In this document: piece by piece, positions 25,252 through 37,400 of the stretch
How the letters are laid out: each line of letters opens with the position of its first letter
Numbering within the stretch: position 1 is the first letter of the stretch
Program-made: the position numbers and the translations under genes
Source: Linnemannia hyalina
Taxonomy: Eukaryota; Mortierellomycota; Mortierellomycetes; Mortierellales; Mortierellaceae
Direction of reading: 5' to 3'
Length of the DNA stretch: 64,000 nucleotides
Assembly (NCBI GenBank): GCA_019671135.1
Contig: JAHRHY010000008.1
Location: forward strand, 682,001-746,000
The notes under the pieces: generated by a model
Database searches by the model: none
Seen by the model: only the letters and a program-made list of their open reading frames with translations
What the model was told of the DNA's origin: nothing

Positions 25252-28200
25252 ATGGAGCGAGACTCTAGTCAGGTACAGATCCAGATCCACGAGCTTGCCT
25301 CGCTTCTTGTATTTTTAAAGCCATGGTCTACCGCGATTATCAGACTCGTATTCACGCCTCATTCATTCTTCTTCAACTCTTTTACTTTCACCTCAGGAGG
25401 AGCACAGATTGGGCATGATGGAACTGAACTCAGAAAACAGGAGAGACCACAACGAATTTGCTATAGCTGAGATGTCAGATGTTGACAAGGTATGCTTTGC
25501 TTATTGTGTATTCACTGCCTTCGCTGTGCTGCTCTTATTCTGCTGACTTTGTCCTGAAAAAGCGGGCACTGACCAGTAGCATTTTACTTTTAAAAATTCA
25601 TATTGGCAATAGGGCTGCTTTACTACAGGGCCGCTTCGCTATGCAGTTGACACGGCATGGGACCCCAGGACAAGAATACTAGGAGAATCAGTGCAGAATC
25701 CTGCAATCGCCCAGAAGTTCGAGAGTGTCGCTGAAGACTCGTTTCTCAAAAAATCGTTCGGGGGGCGCATCGAATCGATCATCAAGGCTTTGGCCCGCGC
25801 AGACCTTGTCAAGGAAGTCTTTCCTTCGACCTGCCCCTTCTCTGTACTTGCACACGTCATCAAGAAAGATCTCTTGGACCCAGCAACGAGACTCGAGTCT
25901 CTCCCACTGTTCCTTGGCGTCGGCTCTGGCGGGCAGTGCGTGACTGTCTGGCCAAGAACAGCTCTCTGCTTCCAGCTCTTGTCAGCACATCTCAAAATAT
26001 CGATCACCATATTCTCATCCACCGAGATACCCCGCAAATATTGCGCTGGGCAGAGTCGAGGAGCAATATGTTTTCTCCACCGAAAAGATGCTCTGCGGGA
26101 CATTTCGGAGTTCGATGTGATTGGTATTGCCACCCCATTTCCAGCCTCGTCCGCACTCGCATCAGTAGCTGGAAACCAATTGTCAACAAAGAACAACAGC
26201 TCAGGGGGATCGGCGCCACTTTCTCGACTCTCAAATCCCTGCCCACCTTCTCCGCCACCTCTCCGAACGCCTGTGCCACCATCAGAATCGTCTACGGCGT
26301 CGTTGCCAGTCATGTGGTCTGTACCGCACTCGCTGCCGCCTACATTGTCGATTTCACAATGGCCCCCTCTGCCGTCCATGGAGAACCAGATCACACCACT
26401 TCAGTCATCCGGCGCACGGCCCTCCAGCTTTATGTCGTCTTCGTCGAATGCACTGTCTGTTCCCCCCCTTGGTGTCACCTTTCACCGCAACATCGTTGTC
26501 TTCCTCTTTACACCAGGCGTCTGGCGCCGATGCCTCGACATCATCCTCACAAGATCCTCCGTTCGCCATCTTTCGCCAGATCAAGAGACGCATCAAATAC
26601 GCCCCACGAGACTCAAGGGACCATTTGACCGAGACCATCCTGAAGACCTGCTTCACAGCAGCATGGTAAGTTTATATCGCCATGGTTTCTAATTTACAAC
26701 TGTCGTGAAAGTTATTCATGTTTTTATTAACAATAATATAACTATTTCTTTTTTTTAAAAAAACAAAAACTCTATGATAAAGCGACGAGAAGGTGCAGGA
26801 GGAGGTGCGTATGAAAGTTGATCGGATATGGAAAAAGCGTAAAAGGGATGACCTCTTCGACGATATCTTCACCATAGAGAAGAAGACCAAGGTGTTCGGT
26901 GAGCTGTCTGCAAAACCCTCCCTTCCTCAGGGCCTCGTTGACAGAGCGACCGAAATTGTCAAGACATCAAACCCCAACACCTCAAACTTTCACAAGCACA
27001 ACCTGACAACAACGCTCAAAACTCCATATCGACAAGAGACGTATCAGGAGAGACTCTCTCTCAAGTTTAACGACGCCTGGGACTCTGCAACCAATATACA
27101 CATTCCCTGCTCTTCCACCACCACCAACATCACCAACACCAACTCGGATAGTACCGCTAATGACTCAGGACCTGGATCTTCGCTTATCGGTGAGCAAGGC
27201 TGTCTAACCACAGAGGACGAGGAGGAGATCGCAGATCTGTTGGAGCGAGAAGAAAAAGTCAGGTCTACTGAGAGACTAAAGACTGTAACGGTCTCGTTGA
27301 AGGATATTATTCGGAAAGAGTTGGTGGCTTCCAAAGTGGATCATGACCCCGACAAGCCAGGGTTGAAGGTCTCGGTGGCGGACAAGTTGGTCGAAATTTT
27401 ACTGGAGAAACAGGACACTCTCACAAACGCGACCGACGAGCTCGCGTGCATTGCAAGGAAGACGTCGCTACTAGTAAGGCATTGGTGTTAAGATTGCATG
27501 TTAATTATTATGATGTTGTACAGGCTGCAATCAAATACTAACTCGTTCATAACGATTACTTTTGTTTTGATCACAACAGCTTGCACAAAATGCATTCACG
27601 ATGCCTGGATCGAGTCGAGAAACTAGTTCGAGTCGTGCCCCCCAACAGCATCCCCCAGTATACGACATCCGGACCGACCTCATCCCTTCTCCCTTTATCG
27701 CTCGCAACGATACCCCATCGTCTCTTACCCTCGCCCCCCTCCCGACACATCTAGAGGAGTACATCAACACCACCCCCAGCGGAACGGACCGACAATGGAC
27801 GTCCGATTTACAACACTTGTTCTCGTACCATCACCTCGGATTCCTGTACAGCAAGTTCTTCAGCCCGCAAAGAATCAACACAGACTCCGAGACGAAACAC
27901 CCGTTGTGGAGCCAGTTGGCTGCGCACATTCAGGCCCCTCCACTTGAGGCACTCAAGGCTACTTGGAGACCAGGGGATGAACATCCAATGGCAGGCCTGT
28001 CAACGGTGTTTTGCGACTACAGGATCGAACTATCAACAAACATTAAGAATATTTGGGACGGACCTCCGTATGCGAAAGCGTTGGATTTCTTACTGAGATT
28101 CACCTTGAGATTCCAACTGGCTCCTAACCATGAGCTGAAGTATTATACAAGGGTGAAGGATTTGGCCTCCAGGAAGATGCAACAAAAACAGAGCGACAGG

Positions 28201-30928
28201 ACACGATCAATCAGCTACAAGGCATGGAAGGATAAGACAGAGAGTCTGCAGGATGAGTTGGGTCAGCTTGTTGCTAAGGGCGGGTCCAGGACAGAGCGGA
28301 TAGCTGCGTTGCTGGAAATGCAGAGACAACATGCACGGATACAGCCGATTATTGGACAAGGTGACGCTCGCGAGGCAGGACTTGGTGGTGTCGATCCGGT
28401 CATGGAAGCGAGAGTGATGTTGGAGGTCATGGAAGATGCACTGGATGAGGTTGATGAGGAGGCAGAAACTGAAGAGAACCAAGCTCAGGAGAACCAGGCC
28501 CAAAAGGATGTATCAGGTAAACATATTGGGGTTATTTAGTTGCCACGTCCTGTTTTAAATGGCTAAATGCCACGAATGCTGTCAACATCGCAGGCGCTCG
28601 TTAATCATGGTTTGTATGACTATCTTCAACAATTCCTTTAGACACTTCTCAAGCCAAGGAACCATCTAGGTCTCATCTAAAGTCTATCCAGGCCATCACC
28701 AAGATCCTATTGGAGTCGCCAAATCTCGACGTATCACAACTGAATGCGTCCTGGGTCCGGCGCACTGCCTACAAGCCTGAGGATATGACAGATGACCAGT
28801 GTTATAAAGTCGTCAGGCTCGTCAAGGCTCTCCATCCGTACACCCCAAAACGAGTTCCAAAGAGCTCTGGAGGGGGAACTTCGCCTCCGACCGCCAACGC
28901 CTCCGCCATGATCCGCATTGTATTGTTGTCCAACCATGTACTCAGATATACAGGGTACACCGAGTTTACCAGGAGATTCGCACCGGCACCATCAGTCGCA
29001 TCATTACATCCTGTACCACTTGGAGCGGCCGGCATTTACGATACTCTTTGTTGGAAGGCGGCAAACAATTTCGACATCTACGACCTACACAGGCAGCCTA
29101 TCTCATCCGTCGTAACCGCAACAAAACACAAGGACGCCGTCTTCTTCAACTTTTTTGACCTCGATGCCATCAACGCGATGTGCCAAAAGTACAAACTTCG
29201 CTTCAGACAACGGTAAGTGCTCCTCCTCTTATCCCTCACAACAACTAGTCTTTTCTTATATATGCATTCATAAACAACAATGTCCTGACACTAAAGTTCT
29301 GTTCCTGGTTCTTCTTTTAGTCTGACATTTGTGAATCGCTATACCATTCGAATTCTTGGTGAAGTGATCCCTGAGGGAGTGGACCGCGGTGAAGGGGCTC
29401 CCGTCGTCAGTGTGTGGGACGAGTCCAGAAAGGATAAGACGCAGAAACTTACAGGCATTGATTGGTCAAGAGAAGGAGCTCGAACAGGAATAACACAACA
29501 AATGGCCCAGGAGCGGCTGGTGACGATGAACAACGAGATCAAGGACGTTGAAACGGACCAAAAAGCCAAGCGGGACGCATGGGTTGCAGCGGACAAAGAT
29601 CGAAATGAAGCAGCAGTGTACCAACGCCAGATTAAACAGCTCTCCTCTCAGCATCCAGGATCAACAACGAAGGCGAACGACTCAAAGGCACGAAGACCGG
29701 ATCAGGAACAAGATGCGTATCGAGAACTTCAGGCAACACAGATGATCTCCGACGCTGCGTTTTTGGATTGGATGCAGAAGGACGATGAGCTTCGGTCAAT
29801 GAAGGCTACCCGATACGCGCTACAAAGGATTCAGAAGACACGACCCAACTACGACCCCCCCTCGAACAAGAAACCGCTCAGGGCAGACCCTACATGGACG
29901 AGGCCCGCCGTCGAGGCCAAGACGGAGAATCTTCACATCGACTGCCTCCTTGGTGCAGTATTGGCTGATCCCTCCAAGGCCATCGGATTCGACGGTGATG
30001 ATCCAGGACTTTGCAAACTCGATGCCTCGGCTACAACAACGCTGACAGGAGTTACCCAATCAGTCAGGCAATACTCGGTTCTCACAGGAAATCCATTCGC
30101 CTTACTCGCGGGTAAGTAGGATGTTTTGAACTTGGCGTTGTTGTTGCATCCTTCATTTTCCAGATTACCGATGGCTGAGGGCAAACCATTAATACCATCT
30201 TCATTACGCTCCATTTTCTTTCACTAGAGGTAGACATGTTGGAGGAGAAGAAGTCCAAGGAAGAACAGGCGCAGGCCACGGTATTCTTGCCCCCGATACA
30301 TAGCATCACAGCACCACAGATTAACGACTTGACATTCAGCGCAAAATATCAAAGGAAACGACAACATCGACTCGCGGCAGCCACACCAGAGGCAACAGCA
30401 GCACGCAATGCATTAGCGAACCTTTCGAACAGATCCATCAACAATGCAACGACACTCACAGACATCGACGACGCCCAGAATGCCCGTCGCTCATCTCGAA
30501 AGCCCTGTCGCGAATTCGAGAACTCTTCCTGGAGGATCAAAGATCAGGCTACTCAGGAGATTCAGACCAAAAGAGTGTACGCCACATTCGCATCTGGTCA
30601 GCGCGACAAGGTCAAGGAAATCGTCTTACAAGAGTCAAGGACAGCAGCACTCGACCTTCAGTTCCAAGGATCCGAAAAGTCCGGGGCCGGTAATACCTCT
30701 TCGTCCACCAGCGCCCAACCAAGCGATACCAAGGCTGCGGCTGTCGAGTTTGGCCATACCGAATGCAAGGAAGTCGCCATTTCTCAAACCCGACATTTAA
30801 TCAGTCGGAATGAGGACACCGCCTCTGTCAAGGGCAAGGGCGTTGTAACCGAGGAGTCCAAGGACACAGAGTCGCAGGATCGCGGCGGAAGCAAGCGAAA
30901 CAAAGGTAAAAGTATATTGTTTGGTTAA
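25252..30928 (+). CDS. Very large unknown protein, eight exons, one probable frameshift
   Basis: Exons fit at 25252-25272, 25397-25489, 25613-26665, 26783-27473, 27580-28516, 28642-29212, 29321-30111 and 30228-30928, all with consensus GT-AG borders and matching phases, for about 1,620 residues. Inside exon 3 the frame must shift by one base; a C7 run at 26462-26468 lies exactly where removing one C would keep a Ser-rich linker going. The protein has an N-terminal folded-looking part, a Ser/Pro-rich linker, a basic segment (QIKRRIKYAPRDSRDHL, then RIWKKRKRDDLFDDIF), an alpha-helical middle with HPYTPKRV and NRYTIRILGEVIPEG, a charged coiled-coil-like region around exon 7, and a Lys/Glu tail. 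I do not recognise any family and see no catalytic motif. Orientation and exon style match the XPG-Fanzor gene downstream, so the two may belong to one mobile unit; that is inference. Confidence 0.65.
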
Positions 30929-31899
30929 GCGGCCCCTTCATGTGCAGAGGATATAAAAAGGCATATAAAAAATATCCAAAGTCCAAGGAACGGAGTGTTG
31001 ACTTCCATAACTGGCATATCTCTTCATAGTGGGCAACAGAACACAGAATAAAATAGCAATAGACAGCACAAGAATTTTTAAAATGTAATCTCTCCCCTGT
31101 ATTTCACGACAAAGATACAGTTGAGAGTGCAAGTGCTTTAGATGATCACATACAAGAACTACTCAGGCGAATCTTGCAGTGAGGGTTACAGGTTAATAGT
31201 AGATGGACATATTCAAGAGTTTGGTGTGCGAAAAATAAGAAGACTTTGTTGTTTGGAGAATAGGTTGGTGTTTAGTAGGATAGTTAAACAAAAAATGTTA
31301 CAATGGTTGTCTTATATGCTTGGTATCATATATACATTCTCATCCCATAGTCGCTATGGATATTGTCGAGATCTACAGAGATGTAACAAACACCATATGA
31401 TAACTTGGACGTGAAAGGCCTCCTATGATAAGGACTGATTGATCTCAACAACCCCTTGAGGAATAGAGAGCGTCTTTTTTTTTTCTTTTTTTCTTGAACT
31501 CGCCAACGCTTAAAACACTGTGGACAGTCATTCTTTTTTTTGGTTTTAGCCTTTTGAAAAGCTCTTTGTCTCCACAAGCATCTTATAATTCTTTCACTTC
31601 CTCATAAAGCAAAAAAATAAAAATCAATACACGGACGCGGTGGTCACAACCAGCCAACGTTCACGGACACCCATCGTTAACTTGCATTATTTTTTATCGA
31701 AATGTAGTTCAAAACAAGCCAATCGGTATTGTGGGCGATGGGGAAGGGAGGTCGCACGAGTGCGGTTGCAGACAAGCAAGGGTAGCAAATGGCTGAAGGG
31801 CCGGGCTCACATAAACCACATCACCAGAAAAAGCAAAGCAATACGAAAAGGTCAGCTTTCTGCCATGTAGATATCTCTTCAACGTCTTAGCACGGTTCG
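30929..31899. other. Intergenic stretch, AT-rich, no gene recognised
   Basis: This AT-rich stretch holds the 3' flank of the large unknown gene and the 3' side of the Argonaute remnant. No motif was recognised. Confidence 0.5.
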
Positions 31900-33240
31900 T
31901 ATATAACATACCCTTCTGAAGCTGCTGCTTTACGGGCGCGTAGGTAATCGACTCACCCAATCCTTCCGAAGGCGTGGCCTTGCTCCAATTCACGCCCTTG
32001 GTGGAAACGTGCTCGCTGCGCGACCAGGTGGGCATAGTACTCCGCAGAAACCATAGAGACGGATCGAGTGCATCGAGCATACAGGTAGCATAGTCTGTAG
32101 GTTAGAGTCTGGAGACCGTCCGATGTAAATCAGCTCCCATCGCAGAGAACGTTGTGGAGGGCAGGTCTCGAAGTTCCAGTCAGACCCGCTTGCTACTGGA
32201 AGTAAAATCAAATTGGAATGGATGAACAATGCCAGTGTAGACCACAGTTCCGGGTGGACAGTTTCCCGATCGATCGGCCTGGCCCTTCTGCATTAGAAAG
32301 AAGAGATTGTGATGGCGCTTCTGGACTACGACAGACGTGATCTTGGTGCAATGGTCAGACAGGACTTGGAAGAATGTGTATTGCTTTTGTTATATTTTAT
32401 TATGAAGGAAAAGGAAGGAATAAGAAGAGTGTGCAGAAGTAAGGCAGGGGACAGATGTAAGTGAGTTATTGCAGACTGGGGAACAAGACAGGGGAACAAG
32501 GGGTTTATTTATGCTAAGGGCCGAATGAACAGAAGGAACCAAGACGGCGCTTGGACATTGGACGGGGCTTGGATGTTGGACCGAGGCTTAGGACATTAGA
32601 CGGGGCTTGGGGTTTGGGATCTTGAATGGTCAGCTGGCGAAAGTCACGTGACGATATCAGAAATCCATGGCGCGTTCAACGGAACTAGGACAAAGCCTAT
32701 TTTCGCATAACCTGGACAACCTGGGGCCTGGCAGCCTTGGGGCAAAAGTGGCACTTGGGAGCATACATAACTTGTAGCTTCTTGGAAGCCGACCGAATGG
32801 CATCCACTTCGACTTGGTGGGCTTGCACAAACTGACCCTCCGAGACTCTGTTGAGGTAGAGCAATATCCTCTCAGGCTTTTTCTTGGTCCTGCAAAAGAT
32901 GCCGAAAGCAGAGGTGAACGGTAGGTGAGTACGAATTCGTAGCCCATCCAACAGAATTCGACACTTTCTCAGATATACTTACGAAGCAAAGATTGCTCTC
33001 GCAAGCTCGACGACCATAAGTGTCCTCGAGGTCTGCGATAGTTTCTAGGCGCGCTCCTTGGGTTCGGATAGAGGTTGCATACTTGGCGTCGCGGGACGAA
33101 GGATGGTTAGTAATGACTAGGGCGGGCAGAATACGCCCGCTCAGTGCGCCCATCACGTTTGAGCAGCACAATCTGGTTAATGATGGTGACATCTTGATGG
33201 TGGATGTTGATGTTGGGGAGTGTTTCGAGCTCAAAGAAAT
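31900..33240 (-). pseudogene. Argonaute PIWI-domain pseudogene
   Basis: The minus strand encodes pieces of a PIWI domain in the right order. Near 33100 is SSRDAKYATSIRTQGARLET followed by DLED and, one frame over, TLMVVELARAIFAS. Near 32830 is KKKPERILLYLNRVSEGQFV, where Argonautes have YRDGVSEGQF. Near 32100 is [20 protein letters not shown], then [20 protein letters not shown], and the end reads [21 protein letters not shown] interrupts the block just before FTSDG, several frameshifts occur, and the first two PIWI catalytic aspartates are not present (MGALSG for MGAD, LNRVSE for RDGVSE), while the late histidine of YAHLV remains. PAZ and N domains were not found. RNA-silencing Argonaute is established for the family; this copy cannot work. 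Confidence 0.8.
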
Positions 33241-33605
33241 TTGCGGACGTTGCAGACTTGGCCTAGATTGGCGTCGTGACGAGTTCAGTCAGCTTGATAA
33301 AGGCGGATATGGTTGACGCTATTGTTCCAGGAGAGTGTAGAGTGATGAGTGTGCAAATGTGTGGTTGACTTAAGGTTCGTTATTTGTTTACTGTGTGTAC
33401 TTTTGTATATGGGCGAGAGATAATAGGGGCTCAAAGGGCCAACAAGAGAAGCAGAGATACAATGAGAGAGGCAAAACGAGAATATGGTTTGCGATGTTGA
33501 CCATCACCCAAGGTACGAATAAAACAGGCCTTTTTTTTTGTTTTTTTTGAAGCAAAACCATAGCCCTGCCATTTCCACAATAAACTCTTGGGTTATTGTT
33601 TTGGT

Positions 33606-33990
33606 GACTTCATGCTGCATGGTGTGGAAACAAAGAGAGAGAGAGAGAGGCAAAAGGAAAAAAGAAAGGGACAATGAGAGAACAAAAGGTGTTTGTGATG
33701 GTGACCATCATCCACGGTATGCATGAAGCAGGTTATTGTGGAAATGGTTTCTTGCTGTATGATATGGAAACAAAGAGGGAGAGAGAGAGAGGCGAAAGGA
33801 AAAAAGAAAGGGACAATGAGAGAACCAAAAAGAGACATGAAAGAGACATGAAAGAGATATGAAAGAGACAAAAGGTGTTTGTGATGGTGACCATCATCCA
33901 CGGTATGCATGAAGCAGGTTATTGTGGAAACGGTTTCTTGCTGTATGATATGGATCCACGGTATGCATGAAGCAAGTTATCGTGGAAATG
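33606..33990. repeat. Imperfect direct repeats upstream of the XPG-Fanzor gene
   Basis: The unit contains GGTGACCATCATCCACGGTA, then TGCATGAAGCAGGTTATTG, then a purine tract of GAGAGAGAGAGAG and AAAGAAAGGGACAATGAGAG. Whole or partial units start near 33606, 33690, 33873 and 33953, so the period is roughly 185 bp with a short last copy. A diverged version may begin near 33484. A 10-bp unit (AAAGAGACAT) is itself repeated at about 33829-33869. Confidence 0.8.
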
Positions 33991-34117
33991 TCAGGTTATT
34001 TTTGGGCTTTTGTTTTGGCGATTTGTTCCTGAATGGTATAGATTATATCGCTTGTGTGTGTTGAGTGATAGTGGTCTCGACATGTAAGCCTTTGTCCTTT
34101 CCACTGCCCACTTTTCC

Positions 34118-34124
34118 TATAAAA
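34118..34124 (+). promoter_or_regulatory. Possible TATA box of the XPG-Fanzor gene
   Basis: TATAAAA lies about 290 bp upstream of the ATG at 34413, followed by a pyrimidine-rich leader (34131-34260). The spacing is long but such leaders occur in this window upstream of other genes. Confidence 0.35.
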
Positions 34125-34412
34125 TCCCGCTTCCATTTTCCTTCTTCCCTCTTTCTTTCTTCCTCTCTAACCACACTCTCCTCAACACACCTCACATCTC
34201 ACACTCTCCTCCACATCCACCTATTCCTCCACATCCACCTACATACTACTTTACATATATCTTCGCCACACCCTTTCGAAGCAACCCACAACAGCCATTC
34301 TGTAAGGCCGATGCTGGATGTGATTGCGAACCGTACTCATTATACCCTTTCACAACTTATCAAGCAAGAAGACTCACACTAGCTCTCACACTTTTCTTAA
34401 CATAGTTCAAGA

Positions 34413-37400
34413 ATGGGAATCAGTGTCCTTCCTTCATGGATCAAGGAGGCCTCCGACGGAACCGAGGAAGATCTCACCCAAAAAACATGCCATGTGGACT
34501 TTCCGGCGATGTTTTTCGCCCTGTTGAACTCGCGTGCATTTTACGGAACCGTCAGCATCGAAGCCAGGCAGGCCCGACTGCACTACTCACTAAAAACAAC
34601 TGTCGCTACCAACGTACCAGGCGAACAAAAACATCCACATTCGCCATCTGGGTCTGAGGGGACCGAGTCGGGGAGTCCATCCATCAAACATGCTCGCCTC
34701 ACATTGGGAGCTCCCTCAGGCACAAGTACATCGACCGGTCCTGCGTTTGTTGCGATCCCTCCTGGCTCGGTTCCGACAAACCTTATGACACAGGTCCAAC
34801 ATCTACTGCAAGGAGGACCAGCTCAGATCTTTCTCGACAGCAATGGTACTCTCACAACAACACGTACCGAAAACAAAGGCATTGTAAGTACATTCGATTT
34901 TCAAATACAACCGGCAAAGACAAAGCTGCTGTAAGAAATATACCTAATACTATCTCATCGCTTTGTGTTTTCAATAGGACTATGGCCACATAGGCCAGGT
35001 TATTCACGACATCCTCATGAAAAAAGTCTCACAGGGGCGCACAACAATCCATGCCGACGGTCCCCGTTCGGTCGAGAAAGAGCACGCCCATCAGAAACGG
35101 GACCGTGATCTAACAACGCGGATGAGAAAACTCATGGAGGACTACGACGAAGACAAGATCAAAGGGACGAAACGGCTATACCGGCGTCTAAAGTCTGTTT
35201 ATCGGGCACCACCCGATGCCGCGAGACAAGTGCTGGATGCTCTTCAGAATCTGGGGTGGACAATATGTCGCTGCCCCCACCAAGCCGACTGCTGTATTGC
35301 CCGTTGTCTCAATAATGCCGTCAAGCCGGAGGATGTACGAATCATCACCAAAGACTCTGACCTGTTGGTCTATGAGGCCTCTACATCGATCACTATTCCT
35401 GTCGGCAGTCAGTGGAAAACATTCCAGAAGCAGGACCTTATGGATCGACACCAGCTCCCCACTCCAGCCCACCTTCTTCTTCTTGGTATTTTAACAACAA
35501 ACGACTATACCGACGGCGTTCCTTACTATGGCTTGGTGTCGAACGCTGACATTGTTCGGACGTTTACATTGGACGGACTCGACGGATTGAGCGACCAGGA
35601 GCGACTTGGACAATTCAAACACCACGTCATTCAGTACTTGAAGATTGTATACGACAGCGCCCACAAGCTCCAGGAGATCGCAGAGGAGTCCTACCTCCAA
35701 TATGGGAAACACATGCAACTGTATAAGAAACACGCTAAAAGGTCCTTGAACAGGGTCGGGATAACTCAGTACCAGAAGAACGTAAAAGACAGCCAGTTCG
35801 ATCATGCCCTTCAGGCGTTCGTGATGTGCACCGAGCATCCTTTACCTATGGGTGGGACCGAAACGACTTCCAGCACACCCGATATCCACAGCCTTGTCAC
35901 GACTATCATTCAGGAAGTTGAGATGAAAAAGGCGAAGACCAACTGGGAGCGTTTCTCAAGGAGCCAAACATCACATACAGGACCATCAGCGCCCACACCT
36001 ATTATCGACCAGGCACCTCCACTCTACAAAAAGAGTAGAAAACAAGAAATGCGCCATGGCTCACGCGCCCGGTCAAGGAGAAGGCAGAAATGGCAGAGGA
36101 CAAAGTAAGTACTTTTTAGCGTCATCTTCAGTTATATCCAGCCACTTGTATTGACTTCTATTGCTTCTGTACTAATATTATTCTTCATAACATTGGCGCG
36201 TTTATTTCTAGATTCCGATCCCGGACGGATCAAGCAGATCGATACGTACCCCAAACGGTCAACCTTGAGAACGCCAGCCCCGTCGAGGACGTAGAATTGT
36301 CTGGTCTGAAACCATCAACCCCTCGACCATACAAGCCAAAGGATCCCGCTACCACCAACGAACAAGCTGCCACTGCCCCTGTAGCCAAGAAAAAGAAGAA
36401 GAAGAAGCATCTTGACTATCACCAGGACAGGCCTGGTTATGCTGCTCTGAAGAAGTCATTCAAGTCTGTTTTCGCCACTGTCACACTTACCACTGGATCA
36501 GTCAAGGGGTGCCTGAAACGAGCTACCGATCTCACCCCGGCGAACGTCGACATGGTTGCTCAGAGACTTGATATGGCTGTGTCTATCGTCAATACTGCCA
36601 AGCATTTTGTCTACAAGATGCTCGAAATGCGGATCCTTGGAGAGCTACTCTCTAGTTCGCCGCCGACGTCCTTTCTGGAGGATATTCTGGATTCAGACTG
36701 GGCAGAGATTGTTATTGGGAATCTGTTGTCGTTTGTTCTCCGAGATTCGACAAAAGCACTAGGACCTACAGCCAACAAGCCAAAGTCGAAGGAAGCACAG
36801 GCGGAGGCAGTGTCGATTTTTGCGGCCTTCAAGGGGTTCCATCCAGGATTCAAGGCTGTTAACCCATCCAGCATACCCCTCGGTGTTGTCATCGATGATC
36901 TGGCGCCCAAGATCTGTTTGGCTATGAAGTTGCATTACAAGAAGCTCCCACAGACTATACGCACAAAGGTACTAATCGCCCAATTCGTTGATGAAGCGCC
37001 ATTGATAATTGGAGAGAGTGTATTGCATATTCTAATACTGTGCCTTTTTTTCTTTTTGCAATAAAATAGATGGAGAAGCTGGAGTTCGATCCCGCCCTAC
37101 TTCCAAAAGTCGAACAGGAGGATGAAGACAAACCTGGTGATGACGGCACTACTCTAGACGATGACGGTACTATTCTAGACGATGATGCCGATGATGAGAA
37201 CCCCAGGAAAAAGTCGAAAAAAATTGTCTATCAGCCTGGACACATCCGATCATGCTGGAACTATCTCATGGCACTTCCAGCGGCAAACCGACCACGTTTC
37301 TGTACCCAGTCCAAGATGGCAGACAGCTTTATCGACATTAGGGAGGAGGGACTGATGCGTATCCTTTGGGGAAGAGATGCAGGTCAAGTCGGATTGATTT

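Noticed and set aside
33606..33990. Direct repeats considered as a CRISPR-like array
   Set aside because: The units are long, imperfect and without unique spacers of constant length, and the DNA is eukaryotic.
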